DNA of 64,000 nt from Couchioplanes caeruleus (GCF_023499255.1 NZ_CP092183.1:5142501-5206500), one strand, 5' to 3'; positions 33,334-43,555 are shown, counted from the first letter of the stretch. Notes: generated by a model from the sequence alone, not told the origin. Made by a program: numbers and translations.

Positions 33334-36207
33334 TCAGCTGCTGAACACCTGGAACTCGGCGGCGACCGCGTTGTTCGCGGCGGCCGAGCCGGTGGCGCAG
33401 TCGCTGACGCTGCGCGGGTCGTTCTCCTGCTCACCGGCGTAGAGCGGGTTGCCGGTGCACTGGTTGGTGAGCACGCGCAGCTTCACGTGGGTGGCCAGGG
33501 TCGGCCGTACCGCGAACGACTTGAGCACCAGGTTGGGCACCTTGGGCCGGAACTGGCCGGTGTCGAAGGCGTTGGCCGGGCTGGTGAATGCCACCCGGTA
33601 CCCGGCGTCGCTCGCGCAGTCCGCGCCCGCGGCCGCGTTGCAGGTCAGGATCTCGAACTGGCGGACCGTGCTGTACATCGTGCTGGTCGCTGCGCCGGCG
33701 CCCGGGAAGGCACTGAGCTGCACCCGGGAGACCAGTTTCGCCGCGTCGGTGGGCAGGTCCACGGTGACCTGCCGGCCGGCCGCGCCGCCGGTGGCGGTCC
33801 ACGCGGTGCCCTCGGCCTCGTCGGTGAGCCGGCCGAGGTTGGTGCCGTCACCGCTGATCGTCGCGCCGGCCGCGGCCGAGGCGAGGTTCGTGGGCATGAC
33901 CACGCCGACCTGGGCGGTGACCCCCGGGTAGATGGTCTGGGTGAACCGCTTGTGGCCGAAGCCCGCGCCGATGGCGAGGAACCGGTACGTCCCCGGCGCG
34001 AGCGTCACGGTGGCGGGCAGGTCGGTGGCCGGGTCGGTGTCGGCGATCGGTACGGAGCCGAAGTCATAGTCGCCGACGTACAGCCGCACCGGCTTGCCGG
34101 CAGCCTCGCCGAGCGCCTTGAAGGTGACCTCGGAGTTCTCCACGTACGGCGACGCGAAGCTGGGCACCGGGTCGGCGTCGGACGGGCCGCTGGAGGCGCC
34201 GGCGCCCATGCCGCGGGCGGCGAACGCGTTCCACAGCAGATCGGCGTTCGCGCCGTCGAAGCGCAGCGCGTCCGCGGTGATCATGTTGTCGCGCATGTCC
34301 AGCATGCTGATCTGACCGGTGGCGGCCAGCAGGTACGAGTCGAACACCAGCTGGATCCAGCGCCGGTTGCCCGGGCACTCGGTCACCGGCGTCGTGCCCG
34401 CCGCACAGCTCTCCTGCTGCGCGCGGGTGCCCGAGCCGTACTTGGCGACGAAGGCCCGGCGCACGTCGAAGTTCGTCGCGCTCCAGATCTCGCCGTCGGA
34501 GTGCACGGCCGAGCCGCGGTCGTACCCGTAGTTGGAGTAGTTGAGCGGGCTGTTGCTCATGTCGTAGTTGCGGATGCCGGTCGCGAGGTCGCCGGTGACG
34601 TAGCCGCCGGTGACGTACGGCGTGTTGCCCCGCGGGGTGTAGCCGCTCTCGAACAGGTACTCCATCGCCGTGAGGTCGGACCAGCTCTCCCCCATCGCGC
34701 CGCCCTGCGTCGAGCTGATGCCCGCGTCGGGACCGGCGATCATGCGGTTGCTGATCGCGTGGGTGTACTCGTGCCCGATGACCGTCATGTCGAAGTCGCC
34801 GTCGACGCACGGCGGGTACGCGGCCCCCGCGAACGGCTGCCACATGTACATGTTCGTGGTGGCCTGCATGCCGTCCGGCGGGGTCGCCTGGTTGGCGTTG
34901 TTGCGCGTGGTGGCCGTCGCCGCGCCCTGCTGGGCGTTGCCGCGCTCGGCGTCGCCGCCCTTGCCGTACGGCAGGGTGTTCGCCTTCTGCAGGTTCCACG
35001 TCGCCTCGGTGAAGCCCAGCCCGTACGACCAGTCGTGCATGCGGTTGTGCATCGCGAACAGGTTGGCGGTGGCGGCGTCCACGTCGGCCTGCTGCGGCGA
35101 GCTCAGCGTGGCGGGGTCGCACTTGCTGGTGTTCCACTGGTTCGTGAACGGGTAGACGTACTCGCGGTCGGTGCGGGTGGCCGCGGGCGTCGCCGGGCTG
35201 CCGTCGCCCCACAGGCGTACGGACTCGGCGGAGTTGCCGGTCGTGGTGAACGTCGGGGTCCCCGTGGCGGCGTCCACGTCCCACGCCTTGCCGGTGGCCG
35301 GGTCGAGCACCTGCCGGGCGCAGCCGGTGGCGGCGGTGGCGCACCACAGCTGGCGGGTGTCGGCGCCGTTGGCCGGCGGAGTGGCCGGGAAGACCTTCCA
35401 GTGCGGGTCGTCCTCGGCGAAGTTCACGAGGCTCTCGCGCATCAGCACCGAGCCGTCGACCGCGTCGACGTACGTCGTGTAGGCCAGCGGGTGGTCGGCG
35501 CTCTTGCTCATCACGACGACCTCGTAGGCCGCGCGCGGGTCGGCACCGGGCATCGGCACGGCGACCAGCCGGACGCGGGAGTCGGCCAGCTCGGACCGGG
35601 CGATCCTCGCGTCGGTCAGGGCGGCGTCGAGCGCGTCGGCCGCCTTGAGGCGCGCGGCTGCGGGCTTGGCCGTGCGCGGGCTCAGCGAGGACGTGACGCG
35701 CAGGACGTCGCCGCCCTTCACGGCGACCGCGACGAGGCCGTCGTGCGCGGCGGGCAGGCCGCCGTACCGCTGGCGCAGCAGCACGACCGTGCCGTTGCCG
35801 ACCCTGGTCTGTGCGACGGTGTCGAGCTCGTCGACGGCGGCGGAGCGCAGCGAGAAGAGGCCGGCGCTGTTCCTGAGGTAGCGGCGCGCGACGGTCTCCG
35901 GGCTGCCGGCGAGCCCGGCCGCGAGGCGGCCCTTCGCGGGCGTGACCGAGGCCGGCGTGCCGAGCCTGTTCCAGCGGGTGACGAGGTTGTCGTCGCGCAC
36001 GAGCGACCGCTGGCCGGCAGTGGGAGCTGCACTGCCGCCGCGGTTGTCGACGAACTCGTAGGCGTGGTCGAGATCGTCGCCGGTGAGCGGCGTGGCCGCG
36101 GCCGGCGAGGGGTCGGCCGGTGCGGCGTTCGCGCCGATGGGCGCGGTGGCGATGATCGTGGTGGCGGCGATGATTCCGGCGACGGCGGACCGTCTGCGTA
36201 TGCGCAC
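33334..36207 (-). CDS. Secreted M36 (fungalysin-family) metalloprotease with C-terminal carbohydrate-binding-like domain
   Basis: 957 residues from the GTG at 36207, six bases after AGGAGG. A signal peptide ends near ANAAPA, then an FTP propeptide. The zinc site is His479 and His483 in IGHEYTHAISN with Glu507 in GAMGESWSD, as in M36. After the protease a beta-rich region (about 700-780) leads into a discoidin-like domain with DEAEGTAWTATGG. Fungalysins degrade structural proteins outside the cell. It is divergent from glcD across 138 bp. Confidence 0.93.
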   Translation of the reverse strand: MRIRRRSAVAGIIAATTIIATAPIGANAAPADPSPAAATPLTGDDLDHAYEFVDNRGGSAAPTAGQRSLVRDDNLVTRWNRLGTPASVTPAKGRLAAGLAGSPETVARRYLRNSAGLFSLRSAAVDELDTVAQTRVGNGTVVLLRQRYGGLPAAHDGLVAVAVKGGDVLRVTSSLSPRTAKPAAARLKAADALDAALTDARIARSELADSRVRLVAVPMPGADPRAAYEVVVMSKSADHPLAYTTYVDAVDGSVLMRESLVNFAEDDPHWKVFPATPPANGADTRQLWCATAATGCARQVLDPATGKAWDVDAATGTPTFTTTGNSAESVRLWGDGSPATPAATRTDREYVYPFTNQWNTSKCDPATLSSPQQADVDAATANLFAMHNRMHDWSYGLGFTEATWNLQKANTLPYGKGGDAERGNAQQGAATATTRNNANQATPPDGMQATTNMYMWQPFAGAAYPPCVDGDFDMTVIGHEYTHAISNRMIAGPDAGISSTQGGAMGESWSDLTAMEYLFESGYTPRGNTPYVTGGYVTGDLATGIRNYDMSNSPLNYSNYGYDRGSAVHSDGEIWSATNFDVRRAFVAKYGSGTRAQQESCAAGTTPVTECPGNRRWIQLVFDSYLLAATGQISMLDMRDNMITADALRFDGANADLLWNAFAARGMGAGASSGPSDADPVPSFASPYVENSEVTFKALGEAAGKPVRLYVGDYDFGSVPIADTDPATDLPATVTLAPGTYRFLAIGAGFGHKRFTQTIYPGVTAQVGVVMPTNLASAAAGATISGDGTNLGRLTDEAEGTAWTATGGAAGRQVTVDLPTDAAKLVSRVQLSAFPGAGAATSTMYSTVRQFEILTCNAAAGADCASDAGYRVAFTSPANAFDTGQFRPKVPNLVLKSFAVRPTLATHVKLRVLTNQCTGNPLYAGEQENDPRSVSDCATGSAAANNAVAAEFQVFSS

Positions 36208-36345
36208 GCATGCCTCCTGCAGGTCGTCCCAGGGATCTCCCGGACGCCCGAGACACTACGGGAAGATCGACATGCGTGGATACCCTCCGCGGACGTCTCG
36301 ACTCTGTCCGTGACCGCGGCTAAGTTGGCGGCTAGGGGGTCGCCG

Positions 36346-37797
36346 ATGACGTCGCTGGATGAGCTCGCGGCCGGGCTGCGCACGGCGCTGGGCGCGGACC
36401 GGGTGGTGTCCGACCGGGTCGAGCTGCGGACGTACGAGTGCGACGGCCTCGCCCACTACAAGGTCACGCCGGGGCTGGTGGTGCTGCCCCGCGACGCCGC
36501 CGAGTGTGCCCGTACGGTCGCGGGCTGCGTCGCCGCCGGCGTGCCGTTCGTCGCCCGCGGCTCCGGCACCGGGCTGTCCGGCGGCGCCCTGCCGCACGCC
36601 GACGGCGTGCTGATCGTGACGGCGAAGATGCGCGACATCCTCGAGGTGGCGCCCGCCGACGAGCGGGCCGTCGTGCAGCCGGGCGTCATCAACCTGCAGG
36701 TCAGCCGGGCCGCTGCGGCGCACGGCTACTACTACGCCCCGGACCCGTCGAGCCAGCAGATCTGCTCGATCGGTGGCAACGTGGCCGAGAATTCCGGCGG
36801 CGCGCACTGCCTCAAATACGGCTTCACCACCAACCACGTGCTCGGCGCCGAGATCGTCACGCCGGACGGCGACCTGGTGGAGCTCGGCGGCCGGGCCCCG
36901 GACACCCCGGGCTACGACCTGCTCGGCGCGTTCGTCGGCTCCGAGGGCACGCTGGGCATCGCCACCCGGGTGACCGTACGCCTGACCCGCCTGCCGGAGT
37001 CGGTGCGCACGCTGCTCGCCGCCTTCGCGACCACCGACGCGGCCGGCGCGGCGACCTCCGCGATCATCGCGGCCGGCGTGGTGCCGGCGGCGGTCGAGAT
37101 GATGGACGCGCTCGCGATCGAGGCGGCCGAGGCGGCCGTGGCGTGCGGCTATCCGCCGGGCGCCGGTGCGGTGCTGATCGTCGAGCTGGACGGCCCGGCC
37201 GCCGAGGTCGCCGCCCAGTTCGCGCAGGTCACCGCGTTGTGCGAGGCCAACGGCGCGACCGAGCTGCGGATCGCCGCGGACGACGCCGAGCGGGCGCTGT
37301 TCTGGAAGGGCCGCAAGTCGGCGTTCGCCGCGGTCGGGCGGATCAGCCCCGACTACATCGTGCAGGACGGCGTGATCCCGCGGACCGCGCTGCCCGAGGT
37401 GCTGCACCGCATCGGCGAGGTCGCGAGCGCCCACGGCGTACGGGTGGCCAACGTCTTCCACGCCGGCGACGGCAACCTGCACCCGCTGGTGCTGTTCGAC
37501 GCCGCCACCGACGGCGAGGCCGAGCGCGCGGAGGAGGTCTCCGGCGCGATCATCGACCTCTGCATCGAGTACGGCGGGTCGATCACCGGGGAGCACGGCG
37601 TGGGCACCGACAAGGCCAAGTACATGCCGAGGATGTTCACCGACGACGACCTGGTGACGATGCAGCTGCTGCGCTGCGCGTTCGACCCGGCCGGGCTCGC
37701 CAACCCGGGCAAGATCTTCCCGACGCCCCGGCTGTGCGGCGAGGTGCCCCGGCGGCACAGCGCGGCCGACGCGCCCGCGGCGGCGGAGATCTTCTGA
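36346..37797 (+). CDS. glcD: FAD-linked glycolate/lactate-type oxidase subunit GlcD
   Basis: 483 residues. FAD-binding PCMH domain: GLVVLPRDAAECARTV, PFVARGSGTGLSGGALP and CSIGGNVAENSGGAHCLKYG. The C-terminal catalytic domain has ANVFHAGDGNLHPLVLFD and GSITGEHGVGTDKAKYM. With GlcE and GlcF it oxidises glycolate or a related 2-hydroxyacid and passes electrons to the membrane chain. AGGGGG precedes the ATG by six bases. The stop overlaps the start of glcE (TGATG). Confidence 0.93.
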   Translation: MTSLDELAAGLRTALGADRVVSDRVELRTYECDGLAHYKVTPGLVVLPRDAAECARTVAGCVAAGVPFVARGSGTGLSGGALPHADGVLIVTAKMRDILEVAPADERAVVQPGVINLQVSRAAAAHGYYYAPDPSSQQICSIGGNVAENSGGAHCLKYGFTTNHVLGAEIVTPDGDLVELGGRAPDTPGYDLLGAFVGSEGTLGIATRVTVRLTRLPESVRTLLAAFATTDAAGAATSAIIAAGVVPAAVEMMDALAIEAAEAAVACGYPPGAGAVLIVELDGPAAEVAAQFAQVTALCEANGATELRIAADDAERALFWKGRKSAFAAVGRISPDYIVQDGVIPRTALPEVLHRIGEVASAHGVRVANVFHAGDGNLHPLVLFDAATDGEAERAEEVSGAIIDLCIEYGGSITGEHGVGTDKAKYMPRMFTDDDLVTMQLLRCAFDPAGLANPGKIFPTPRLCGEVPRRHSAADAPAAAEIF

Positions 37798-38939
37798 TGC
37801 GCTGGCAGCCGGCGGGCACCGACGACCACGTGGCCGGGGTGCCCGCACGCTTCGTCGCCGCCCCGGCGAGCACCGAGGAGGCGTCGGAGGTGCTGCGGGC
37901 CGCCGCGGCCGAGGACCTCGCCGTCGTGGTGCGCGGCGGCGGCACGAAGCTCGGCTGGGGACCGCCGCCCCGGCGGCTCGATCTGATCGTGGACACCCAC
38001 CGGCTCACCGGCGTCGTCGAGCACGCCGCCGGTGACCTCATCACCGTGCTGCGCGCCGGCACGCGGCTGTCCGATCTGGACTTCGGCTCCCAGCAGCTCG
38101 CGCTGGACAGCCCGCTGCCCGGCGCGACCGTCGGCGGCAGCGTCGCCGTGAACGTCAGCGGTCCGCGCCGGATGCTCTACGGCACCGCCCGCGACCTGCT
38201 CATCGGCATCACGGTGGTGCGGCCGGGCGGGACGGTCGCGCACTCCGGTGGCAAGGTCGTCAAGAACGTCGCGGGGTACGACCTGGGCAAGCTCTTCACC
38301 GGCTCGTACGGCACCCTCGGCCTGATCACCGAGTGCGCGTTCCGCCTGCACCCGGTGCCCCCGGCGCGGGCGGTGGTCACCCGTACGGTCCCGACTGCCG
38401 GGGTCGGTGCCCTGCTGGCGGCGGTCCGCGACGAACAGATCGTGCCGTCCGCAGTGGAGGTGGACCGCCCGCCGGAGGGCGAGGTCACGGTAGCCGTGCT
38501 GGTCGAAGGCACGGCGGAGGGCGTGCGCGACCGCGCGGCCCGGCTCGAGAAGGTCCTCGGCGGGCAGAGCGGCGACCTCCCGTCCTGGTGGGGCGCGTAC
38601 CCGTGGCAGCCCGGCGGCACCGGCCTGAAGCTGACCGCCGCGCTGTCGAAGGTCCCGGACCTGGTCGAGGCCGCCGGGGAGACCGGCATCCGCGGCTCGG
38701 CGGGCACCGGCGTGCTGTACGCGCCGGTCACCGGGGACGTCCCCCGCATCGTCGAACGGCTGCGCGCCGAGGCGGTCCGGGCCGGGGGGCACGCCGTCGT
38801 GCTGACCGCGCCGGCCGAGGTGGGGCAGGCCGTCGACATGTGGGGGCCGGTGCCGGGTCTCGACCTCATGCGCCGCGTGAAGGACCAGTTCGACCCGGGC
38901 CACCACTTCGCGCCGGGACGCTTCGTGGGAGGCATCTGA
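37797..38939 (+). CDS. glcE: Glycolate oxidase FAD-binding subunit GlcE
   Basis: 380 residues, sharing the FAD-binding half with GlcD (VVRGGGTKLGWGPPPRRLDL, DSPLPGATVGGSVAVNVSGP, GGKVVKNVAGYDLGKLFTGS) but lacking the long catalytic domain. It ends VKDQFDPGHHFAPGRFVGGI, the usual GlcE close. It starts in overlap with the glcD stop and ends in overlap with the glcF start, so the three are translationally coupled. Confidence 0.92.
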   Translation: MRWQPAGTDDHVAGVPARFVAAPASTEEASEVLRAAAAEDLAVVVRGGGTKLGWGPPPRRLDLIVDTHRLTGVVEHAAGDLITVLRAGTRLSDLDFGSQQLALDSPLPGATVGGSVAVNVSGPRRMLYGTARDLLIGITVVRPGGTVAHSGGKVVKNVAGYDLGKLFTGSYGTLGLITECAFRLHPVPPARAVVTRTVPTAGVGALLAAVRDEQIVPSAVEVDRPPEGEVTVAVLVEGTAEGVRDRAARLEKVLGGQSGDLPSWWGAYPWQPGGTGLKLTAALSKVPDLVEAAGETGIRGSAGTGVLYAPVTGDVPRIVERLRAEAVRAGGHAVVLTAPAEVGQAVDMWGPVPGLDLMRRVKDQFDPGHHFAPGRFVGGI

Positions 38940-40300
38940 TGGTCGACAGCACTTGGGGTACGCAGGACGGCCCGCGCGACGTGCTGGGGCCGGTGGCCGG
39001 TGAGCCCGCGTTCGACGACCACCGGCCGCCGCGCTCGGACATCGTCGACGACTGCGTGCACTGCGGCTTCTGCCTGACCACGTGCCCGACGTACGCACTG
39101 TGGGGCGAGGAGATGGACTCACCGCGCGGGCGGATCTACCTGATGAAGGAGGGCCTGGACGGCGAGCCGATGACCGCGTCGATGGTCCGCCACTACGACC
39201 GCTGCCTGGGCTGCATGGCGTGTGTGACCGCGTGCCCGTCGGGGGTCCGCTACGACCGGCTCATCGAGGACACCCGTGCGCAGGTCGAGCGGCGGTTCGA
39301 CCGTACGCCCGCGCAGCGCGCCCTGCGTGCGGCGATCTTCTCGCTGTTCCCGTACCCGCGGCGGTTGCGGCTGCTGCGCGGGCCGCTGCGGGCGTACCAG
39401 GCGACGGGCCTGCAGCGCCTGGTCGCCCGGACCGGACTGCTGGAACGGCTCGGCCCGACCCTGGCCACCCTGGAGTCGCTGGCGCCGCGGCTGGGCCGGG
39501 TTCCCCCTCCCCCGCGCCTCATCCCGGCGCGCGGCACGCGCCGCGCGGTGGTCGGCGTGCTGACCGGCTGCGTGCAGGGCGCGTTCTTCCCGGATGTGAA
39601 CTCGGCGACGATCCGGATCCTGGCCGCGGAGGGCTGCGACGTCGTCGTCCCCCGCGGGCAGGGCTGCTGCGGCGCGCTGAGCGTCCACAACGGACGTGAG
39701 CAGGAGGCGCAACGCTTCGCCCGGCGGATCATCGACACGTTCGCCCGCGCCGGCGTGGACCATGTCGTGGTCAACGCGGCGGGCTGCGGCTCGTCGATGA
39801 AGGAGTACGCCGACCTGCTGCGCGACGACCCGCGGTACGCCGGGCCGGCCGCCGGGTTCGCCGCGAAGGTGCGGGACCTGTCGGAGATCCTGGTCGAGCT
39901 GGGGCCGGTCGCGCCACGGCACCCGCTGCCGCTGACGGTCGCGTACCACGACGCGTGCCACCTCGGGCACGCCCAGGGCGTACGCGCGCAGCCCCGCGCC
40001 CTGCTGCGGGGAATTCCCGGGCTGACCGTCAAGGAGATCGCCGACCCGGAGATCTGCTGCGGCTCGGCGGGCATCTGGAACGTGCTGAACCCGGAGCCCG
40101 CGGCGGAGCTCGGCGACCGCAAGGCCCGCAACGTCCTGGCCACCGGCGCGGAGCTGCTGGTGACGGCCAACCCGGGCTGCCTGATGCAGGTGGCCGCCTC
40201 GGTACGCCGCCTCGGCGGCGAGATCGCCCTCGCGCACACCGCGAAGGTGCTGGACGCCTCGATCCGCGGCCTGGAGCCCCGGGCGTTGCTGCCGGACTGA
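38939..40300 (+). CDS. glcF: Glycolate oxidase iron-sulfur subunit GlcF
   Basis: 453 residues. Two 4Fe-4S motifs, CVHCGFCLTTCPTY and CLGCMACVTACPS, are followed by two CCG domains (GQGCCGAL, YHDACHLGHAQG, EICCGSAG) typical of GlcF/LldE-type electron-transfer subunits. It carries electrons from the flavin subunits to quinone. The ATG overlaps the glcE stop. Two tandem perfect hairpins follow the stop. Confidence 0.93.
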   Translation: MVDSTWGTQDGPRDVLGPVAGEPAFDDHRPPRSDIVDDCVHCGFCLTTCPTYALWGEEMDSPRGRIYLMKEGLDGEPMTASMVRHYDRCLGCMACVTACPSGVRYDRLIEDTRAQVERRFDRTPAQRALRAAIFSLFPYPRRLRLLRGPLRAYQATGLQRLVARTGLLERLGPTLATLESLAPRLGRVPPPPRLIPARGTRRAVVGVLTGCVQGAFFPDVNSATIRILAAEGCDVVVPRGQGCCGALSVHNGREQEAQRFARRIIDTFARAGVDHVVVNAAGCGSSMKEYADLLRDDPRYAGPAAGFAAKVRDLSEILVELGPVAPRHPLPLTVAYHDACHLGHAQGVRAQPRALLRGIPGLTVKEIADPEICCGSAGIWNVLNPEPAAELGDRKARNVLATGAELLVTANPGCLMQVAASVRRLGGEIALAHTAKVLDASIRGLEPRALLPD

Positions 40301-40306
40301 ACCGCC

Positions 40307-40340
40307 CACGGCGGCGGCGGGGCAGCTCGCCGCCGCCGTG
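40307..40340. terminator. 13-bp perfect hairpin after glcF
   Basis: CACGGCGGCGGCG (40307-40319) pairs with CGCCGCCGCCGTG (40328-40340) around an 8-base loop. It lies between convergent glcF and the lyase gene and is symmetric enough to act in both directions. Confidence 0.65.
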
Positions 40341-40343
40341 AAG

Positions 40344-40380
40344 GGGCGGCGGCCGGGCCCTCTCCTCCCGGCCGCCGCCC
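40344..40380. terminator. 14-bp perfect hairpin, second of a tandem pair
   Basis: GGGCGGCGGCCGGG (40344-40357) pairs with CCCGGCCGCCGCCC (40367-40380) across nine pyrimidine bases. It is separated from the first hairpin by three bases. Confidence 0.65.
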
Positions 40381-40472
40381 ACGGCACCCGCCGGCGGTCG
40401 TCCCACTCACCAGGCACCGGCGGGCACCTGCGCGGCCGGCCGCGATGGGCCGGGCCGCGAGGTCGTCGTTCC

Positions 40473-42305
40473 TCAGCGGGCGGCTGCCGGCCGAGGAGGG
40501 GTCGCCATGCCCGAACCGATGAAGAAGCTCGGGTGCGGCGGCTGGTTGTACGCGGTGTTCTGCCACGCGATCGCGGTGCGGTACTGGGTGTCCTGCAGCA
40601 GCGTGGTGATCCGCCGGTCGGTCGGCACCGGGGTCGAGTAGATCCGCAGCGCCGTGTTGTCGCTCGTGGGCCAGATGACTTCCTCGCGCCAGTCGCCGAG
40701 CAGGTCGCCGGAGAGTGAGGGCGTGGACTTGGTGCCGTTGTTCGAGTGCACCCCCGAGGCGGTCAGCAGCCGGGTGTCGCCGGAGGTGCCGTACTTGTCG
40801 ATGTGGGTGCCGTCCAGGAGTTCCCGTACCGGGTCGGCGTCCCACCAGGCGAGGAAGTTGGTGGAGCTCGGCTTGCGCGACGTCACCACCGCGCCGGACG
40901 GGCTGCGGACGCCGTCGGCCAGCGACGACCAGGACTCGGCGCCCGGGCTGCCGGCCCAGATGTCGTCCGAGACGCCGCGGCCGTTGTCCCCGGCGGCCGG
41001 CGTCGACCACAGGATCTGACCGGTACGGGCGTCGGCGAACCAGGACGACGGCTTGCTCGCGTCCTCGTCCACCTTGAACACCTCGAGCCCCGGGCGGGCC
41101 GGGTCGAGGTCGCCGACGTGCAGGGTGTCGCCGTGGCCGTACCCGGTGTTCCAGAGCCGGGCGCCGTTGTCGTCGATGGCGAGCGAGCCGTACACGATCT
41201 CGTCGCGGCCGTCGGCGTCCACGTCGGCGATCGCCAGCTGGTGGTTGCCCTGCCCGGCGGTGCCCGGGTTGGTCGAGCTGTTGCTGTCGAAGGTCCAGCG
41301 GCGGGTCAGCGCGCCGTTGCGGAAGTCCCAGGCCACGACCACGCTGCGGGTGTAGTAGCCGCGGGCCATGATGAGGCTGGGCCGTTGCCCGTCCAGGTAC
41401 GCGGTCCCGGCCAGGAACCGGTCGACGCGGTTGCCGTACGAGTCGCCCCACGACGAGACAGTGCCCCGGGGCGGCACGTAGTCCACCGTGGACAGCGCTG
41501 CGCCGGTGCGCCCGTCGAACATCGTCAGGAACTCCGGGCCGCTGAGGATGTACCCGCTGGAGTTGCGGTAATCGGCGTTGGCGTTGCCGATGACCTGCCC
41601 GGTGCCCGAGACCGTGGCGTCGGCGGTCTTCATGGCCACCTCGGCGCGGCCGTCGCCGTCGTAGTCGTACACCTGGAACTGGGTGTAGTGCGCGCCGGCC
41701 CGGATGTTGCGGCCGAGGTTGATGCGCCACAGCCGGGTGCCGTCGAGCCGGTACGCGTCCACGTACACCGGGTCGGTGACGCCGGACTGCGAGTTGTCCT
41801 TGGCGTTCAGCGGCTCCCATTTGAGCACGATCTCCAGGCGCCCGTCGCCGTCCAGGTCGCCGACGCTCGCGTCGTTGGCCGCGTACGCCGAGGGGTCGGG
41901 GTTCTGGATCCGTACGTCGTAGTAGCCGTTGGTGAAGCTCAGCGACGGTCCCTCCGCGGCCTGCTCGACGCCGCCGACCACCGCCCGCACCGTGTACGAG
42001 GCGCCCGCGGCGGCCCCGGCGTCGAGGTAGTTCGTGGAGCCGGTGACCGGCGTGGAGGTGATCCGGGTGCCGCCGCGGTAGACGTGGAAGCCCACGTCGG
42101 ACGGGTCGGTGGCGAGCCAGCGCCAGCTGACCAGGTTGCCGCTGCCGGAGCGGACGCTGACGAGGCCGCGGTCGAGCCGTTCCAGCTGTCGCGTGGCGAG
42201 CGTGCCGGCGGCCCCGGCGGGCGGGGCGGCGTCGGCGTGCGTGACGGTGAGGCCGGCGCCGAGGACCACGACGGCCGGGACGAGCAGCTTTCCGAGTAGC
42301 GACAT
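40473..42305 (-). CDS. Secreted rhamnogalacturonan lyase, PL11 (YesW/YesX-like)
   Basis: 610 residues; a signal peptide ends near THADAAP. An N-terminal beta domain (about 35-115, [19 protein letters not shown]) precedes an eight-bladed propeller of PL11 with calcium-loop motifs: [51 protein letters not shown] and [18 protein letters not shown]. It cleaves the rhamnose-galacturonate backbone of pectin by beta-elimination. There is no carbohydrate-binding module. It is divergent from the CBM2-esterase with two CebR-like operators between them. Confidence 0.93.
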   Translation of the reverse strand: MSLLGKLLVPAVVVLGAGLTVTHADAAPPAGAAGTLATRQLERLDRGLVSVRSGSGNLVSWRWLATDPSDVGFHVYRGGTRITSTPVTGSTNYLDAGAAAGASYTVRAVVGGVEQAAEGPSLSFTNGYYDVRIQNPDPSAYAANDASVGDLDGDGRLEIVLKWEPLNAKDNSQSGVTDPVYVDAYRLDGTRLWRINLGRNIRAGAHYTQFQVYDYDGDGRAEVAMKTADATVSGTGQVIGNANADYRNSSGYILSGPEFLTMFDGRTGAALSTVDYVPPRGTVSSWGDSYGNRVDRFLAGTAYLDGQRPSLIMARGYYTRSVVVAWDFRNGALTRRWTFDSNSSTNPGTAGQGNHQLAIADVDADGRDEIVYGSLAIDDNGARLWNTGYGHGDTLHVGDLDPARPGLEVFKVDEDASKPSSWFADARTGQILWSTPAAGDNGRGVSDDIWAGSPGAESWSSLADGVRSPSGAVVTSRKPSSTNFLAWWDADPVRELLDGTHIDKYGTSGDTRLLTASGVHSNNGTKSTPSLSGDLLGDWREEVIWPTSDNTALRIYSTPVPTDRRITTLLQDTQYRTAIAWQNTAYNQPPHPSFFIGSGMATPPRPAAAR

Positions 42306-42335
42306 GTGGGCGTCCGCCAATCGGCAATCGGGGGT

Positions 42336-42349
42336 TGGGAGCGTTCCCA
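42336..42349. promoter_or_regulatory. CebR/CelR-like operator, imperfect (TGGGAGCGTTCCCA)
   Basis: A 14-bp palindrome differing at one base from TGGGAGCGCTCCCA, the site I recall for LacI-family CebR/CelR repressors of cellobiose and cellulase genes in actinomycetes. It sits 30 bp upstream of the lyase start and exactly 60 bp from the second site. Confidence 0.7.
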
Positions 42350-42395
42350 CCATGCCCTGCGCGCAGACCCGAGTCAATCGATTCACGTCTTTTTT

Positions 42396-42409
42396 TGGGA
42401 GCGCTCCCA
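42396..42409. promoter_or_regulatory. CebR/CelR-like operator, perfect (TGGGAGCGCTCCCA)
   Basis: A perfect 14-bp palindrome identical to the consensus recalled for CebR and CelR. It lies 55 bp upstream of the CBM2-esterase ATG and follows a run of seven T. With the other site it can place both divergent genes under one repressor. Confidence 0.8.
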
Positions 42410-42464
42410 TGTCAGAATGCGGCATTGCCCTTTCACGGTTCAGCTCCATCCCCGGAGGATCCCC

Positions 42465-43547
42465 ATGCATCGACGAACAATCGCCGTCCTGACCGCCGGC
42501 ACGGCGCTGATGGGCGTCGCGGCCGTGGCTGCAGCGGGGCCGGCCCAGGCAGCGGCGGGGTGCCGGGTCGCCTACAGCGTGACGAACCAGTGGCCCGGCG
42601 GCTTCGGCGCCTCGGTCGCGATCACGAACCTCGGCGACCCGGTGACCGCCTGGACGCTGGGCTTCAGCTTCCCGTCCGGGCAGACCGTCACCCAGCTGTG
42701 GAACGGGGTGGCGACCCAGTCCGGCGCGGCTGTGACCGTACGCAACGCGAGCTGGAACGGCTCGCTCGGCACGAACGCCACCACGACCGTCGGCTTCAAC
42801 GGCTCGGGCGCCGGTGCCTCCCCCACCGCGTTCACGCTCAACGGCACCGCCTGCACCGGCTCGGTGCCGTCCTCGCCGTCCACCCCGCCGTCCTCGCCGT
42901 CCACCCCGCCGTCCTCGCCCTCGACCCCGCCGCCCGCCGGCCGGGCCGTGAAGATCATGCCGCTGGGCGACTCGATCACCGGCTCCCCCGGCTGCTGGCG
43001 GGCACTGCTGTGGCAGCAGCTCCCGGCCGAGCGGGTGGACTTCGTCGGCACGCTGCCCGCGCAGGGATGCGGGTTCCCGTACGACGGGGAGAACGAGGGC
43101 CACGGCGGCTTCCTGGCGACCACCGTGGCCGACCAGAACCAGCTGCCCGCCTGGCTCGCAGCGACCACGCCGGACGTGGTGATGATGCACTTCGGCACCA
43201 ACGACGTGTGGAGCAACCGGCCCACCGCCACGATCCTCGCGGCGTTCACGAAGCTCGTCGGCCAGATGCGCGCGCAGAACCCGGCCATGAAGATCCTGGT
43301 CGCGCAGATCATCCCGATGAACCCGCCGACCTGCCCGGAGTGCGCGGCACGCGTCCGTGACCTCAACGCGGCGATCCCGGGCTGGGCCGCCGGGCTGTCC
43401 ACCGCGGCCTCGCCGATCACGGTCGTCGACCAGTGGACCGGCTTCGACCCGGCCACCGACACCGGCGACGGCGTCCACCCCAACGACGCCGGCAACCGCA
43501 AGATCGCCGGCCGGTGGCTGCCCGCCGTGCAGGCAGCCATCTCCTGA
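42465..43547 (+). CDS. Secreted CBM2-linked SGNH carbohydrate esterase (CE3-like acetylxylan esterase)
   Basis: 360 residues behind GGAGGATCCCC. The signal peptide ends near PAQAAA. A family 2 cellulose-binding module spans about 34-132 ([19 protein letters not shown], aromatic residues, terminal Cys pair). The linker has three PSSPSTP units, from 21-bp repeats near 42870-42930. The SGNH esterase follows: MPLGDSITG (Ser), HFGTNDVW (Asn) and [10 protein letters not shown] (Asp/His). It should remove acetyl groups from xylan or pectin while tethered to cellulose. CE3 versus rhamnogalacturonan acetylesterase is not settled. Confidence 0.9.
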   Translation: MHRRTIAVLTAGTALMGVAAVAAAGPAQAAAGCRVAYSVTNQWPGGFGASVAITNLGDPVTAWTLGFSFPSGQTVTQLWNGVATQSGAAVTVRNASWNGSLGTNATTTVGFNGSGAGASPTAFTLNGTACTGSVPSSPSTPPSSPSTPPSSPSTPPPAGRAVKIMPLGDSITGSPGCWRALLWQQLPAERVDFVGTLPAQGCGFPYDGENEGHGGFLATTVADQNQLPAWLAATTPDVVMMHFGTNDVWSNRPTATILAAFTKLVGQMRAQNPAMKILVAQIIPMNPPTCPECAARVRDLNAAIPGWAAGLSTAASPITVVDQWTGFDPATDTGDGVHPNDAGNRKIAGRWLPAVQAAIS

Positions 43548-43555
43548 CCGCGGCT

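Noticed and set aside
33238..36345. The long in-frame upstream extension of glcD
   Set aside because: It lies opposite the M36 protease and lacks any glcD homology. GlcD begins at the ATG at 36346 with a ribosome site.
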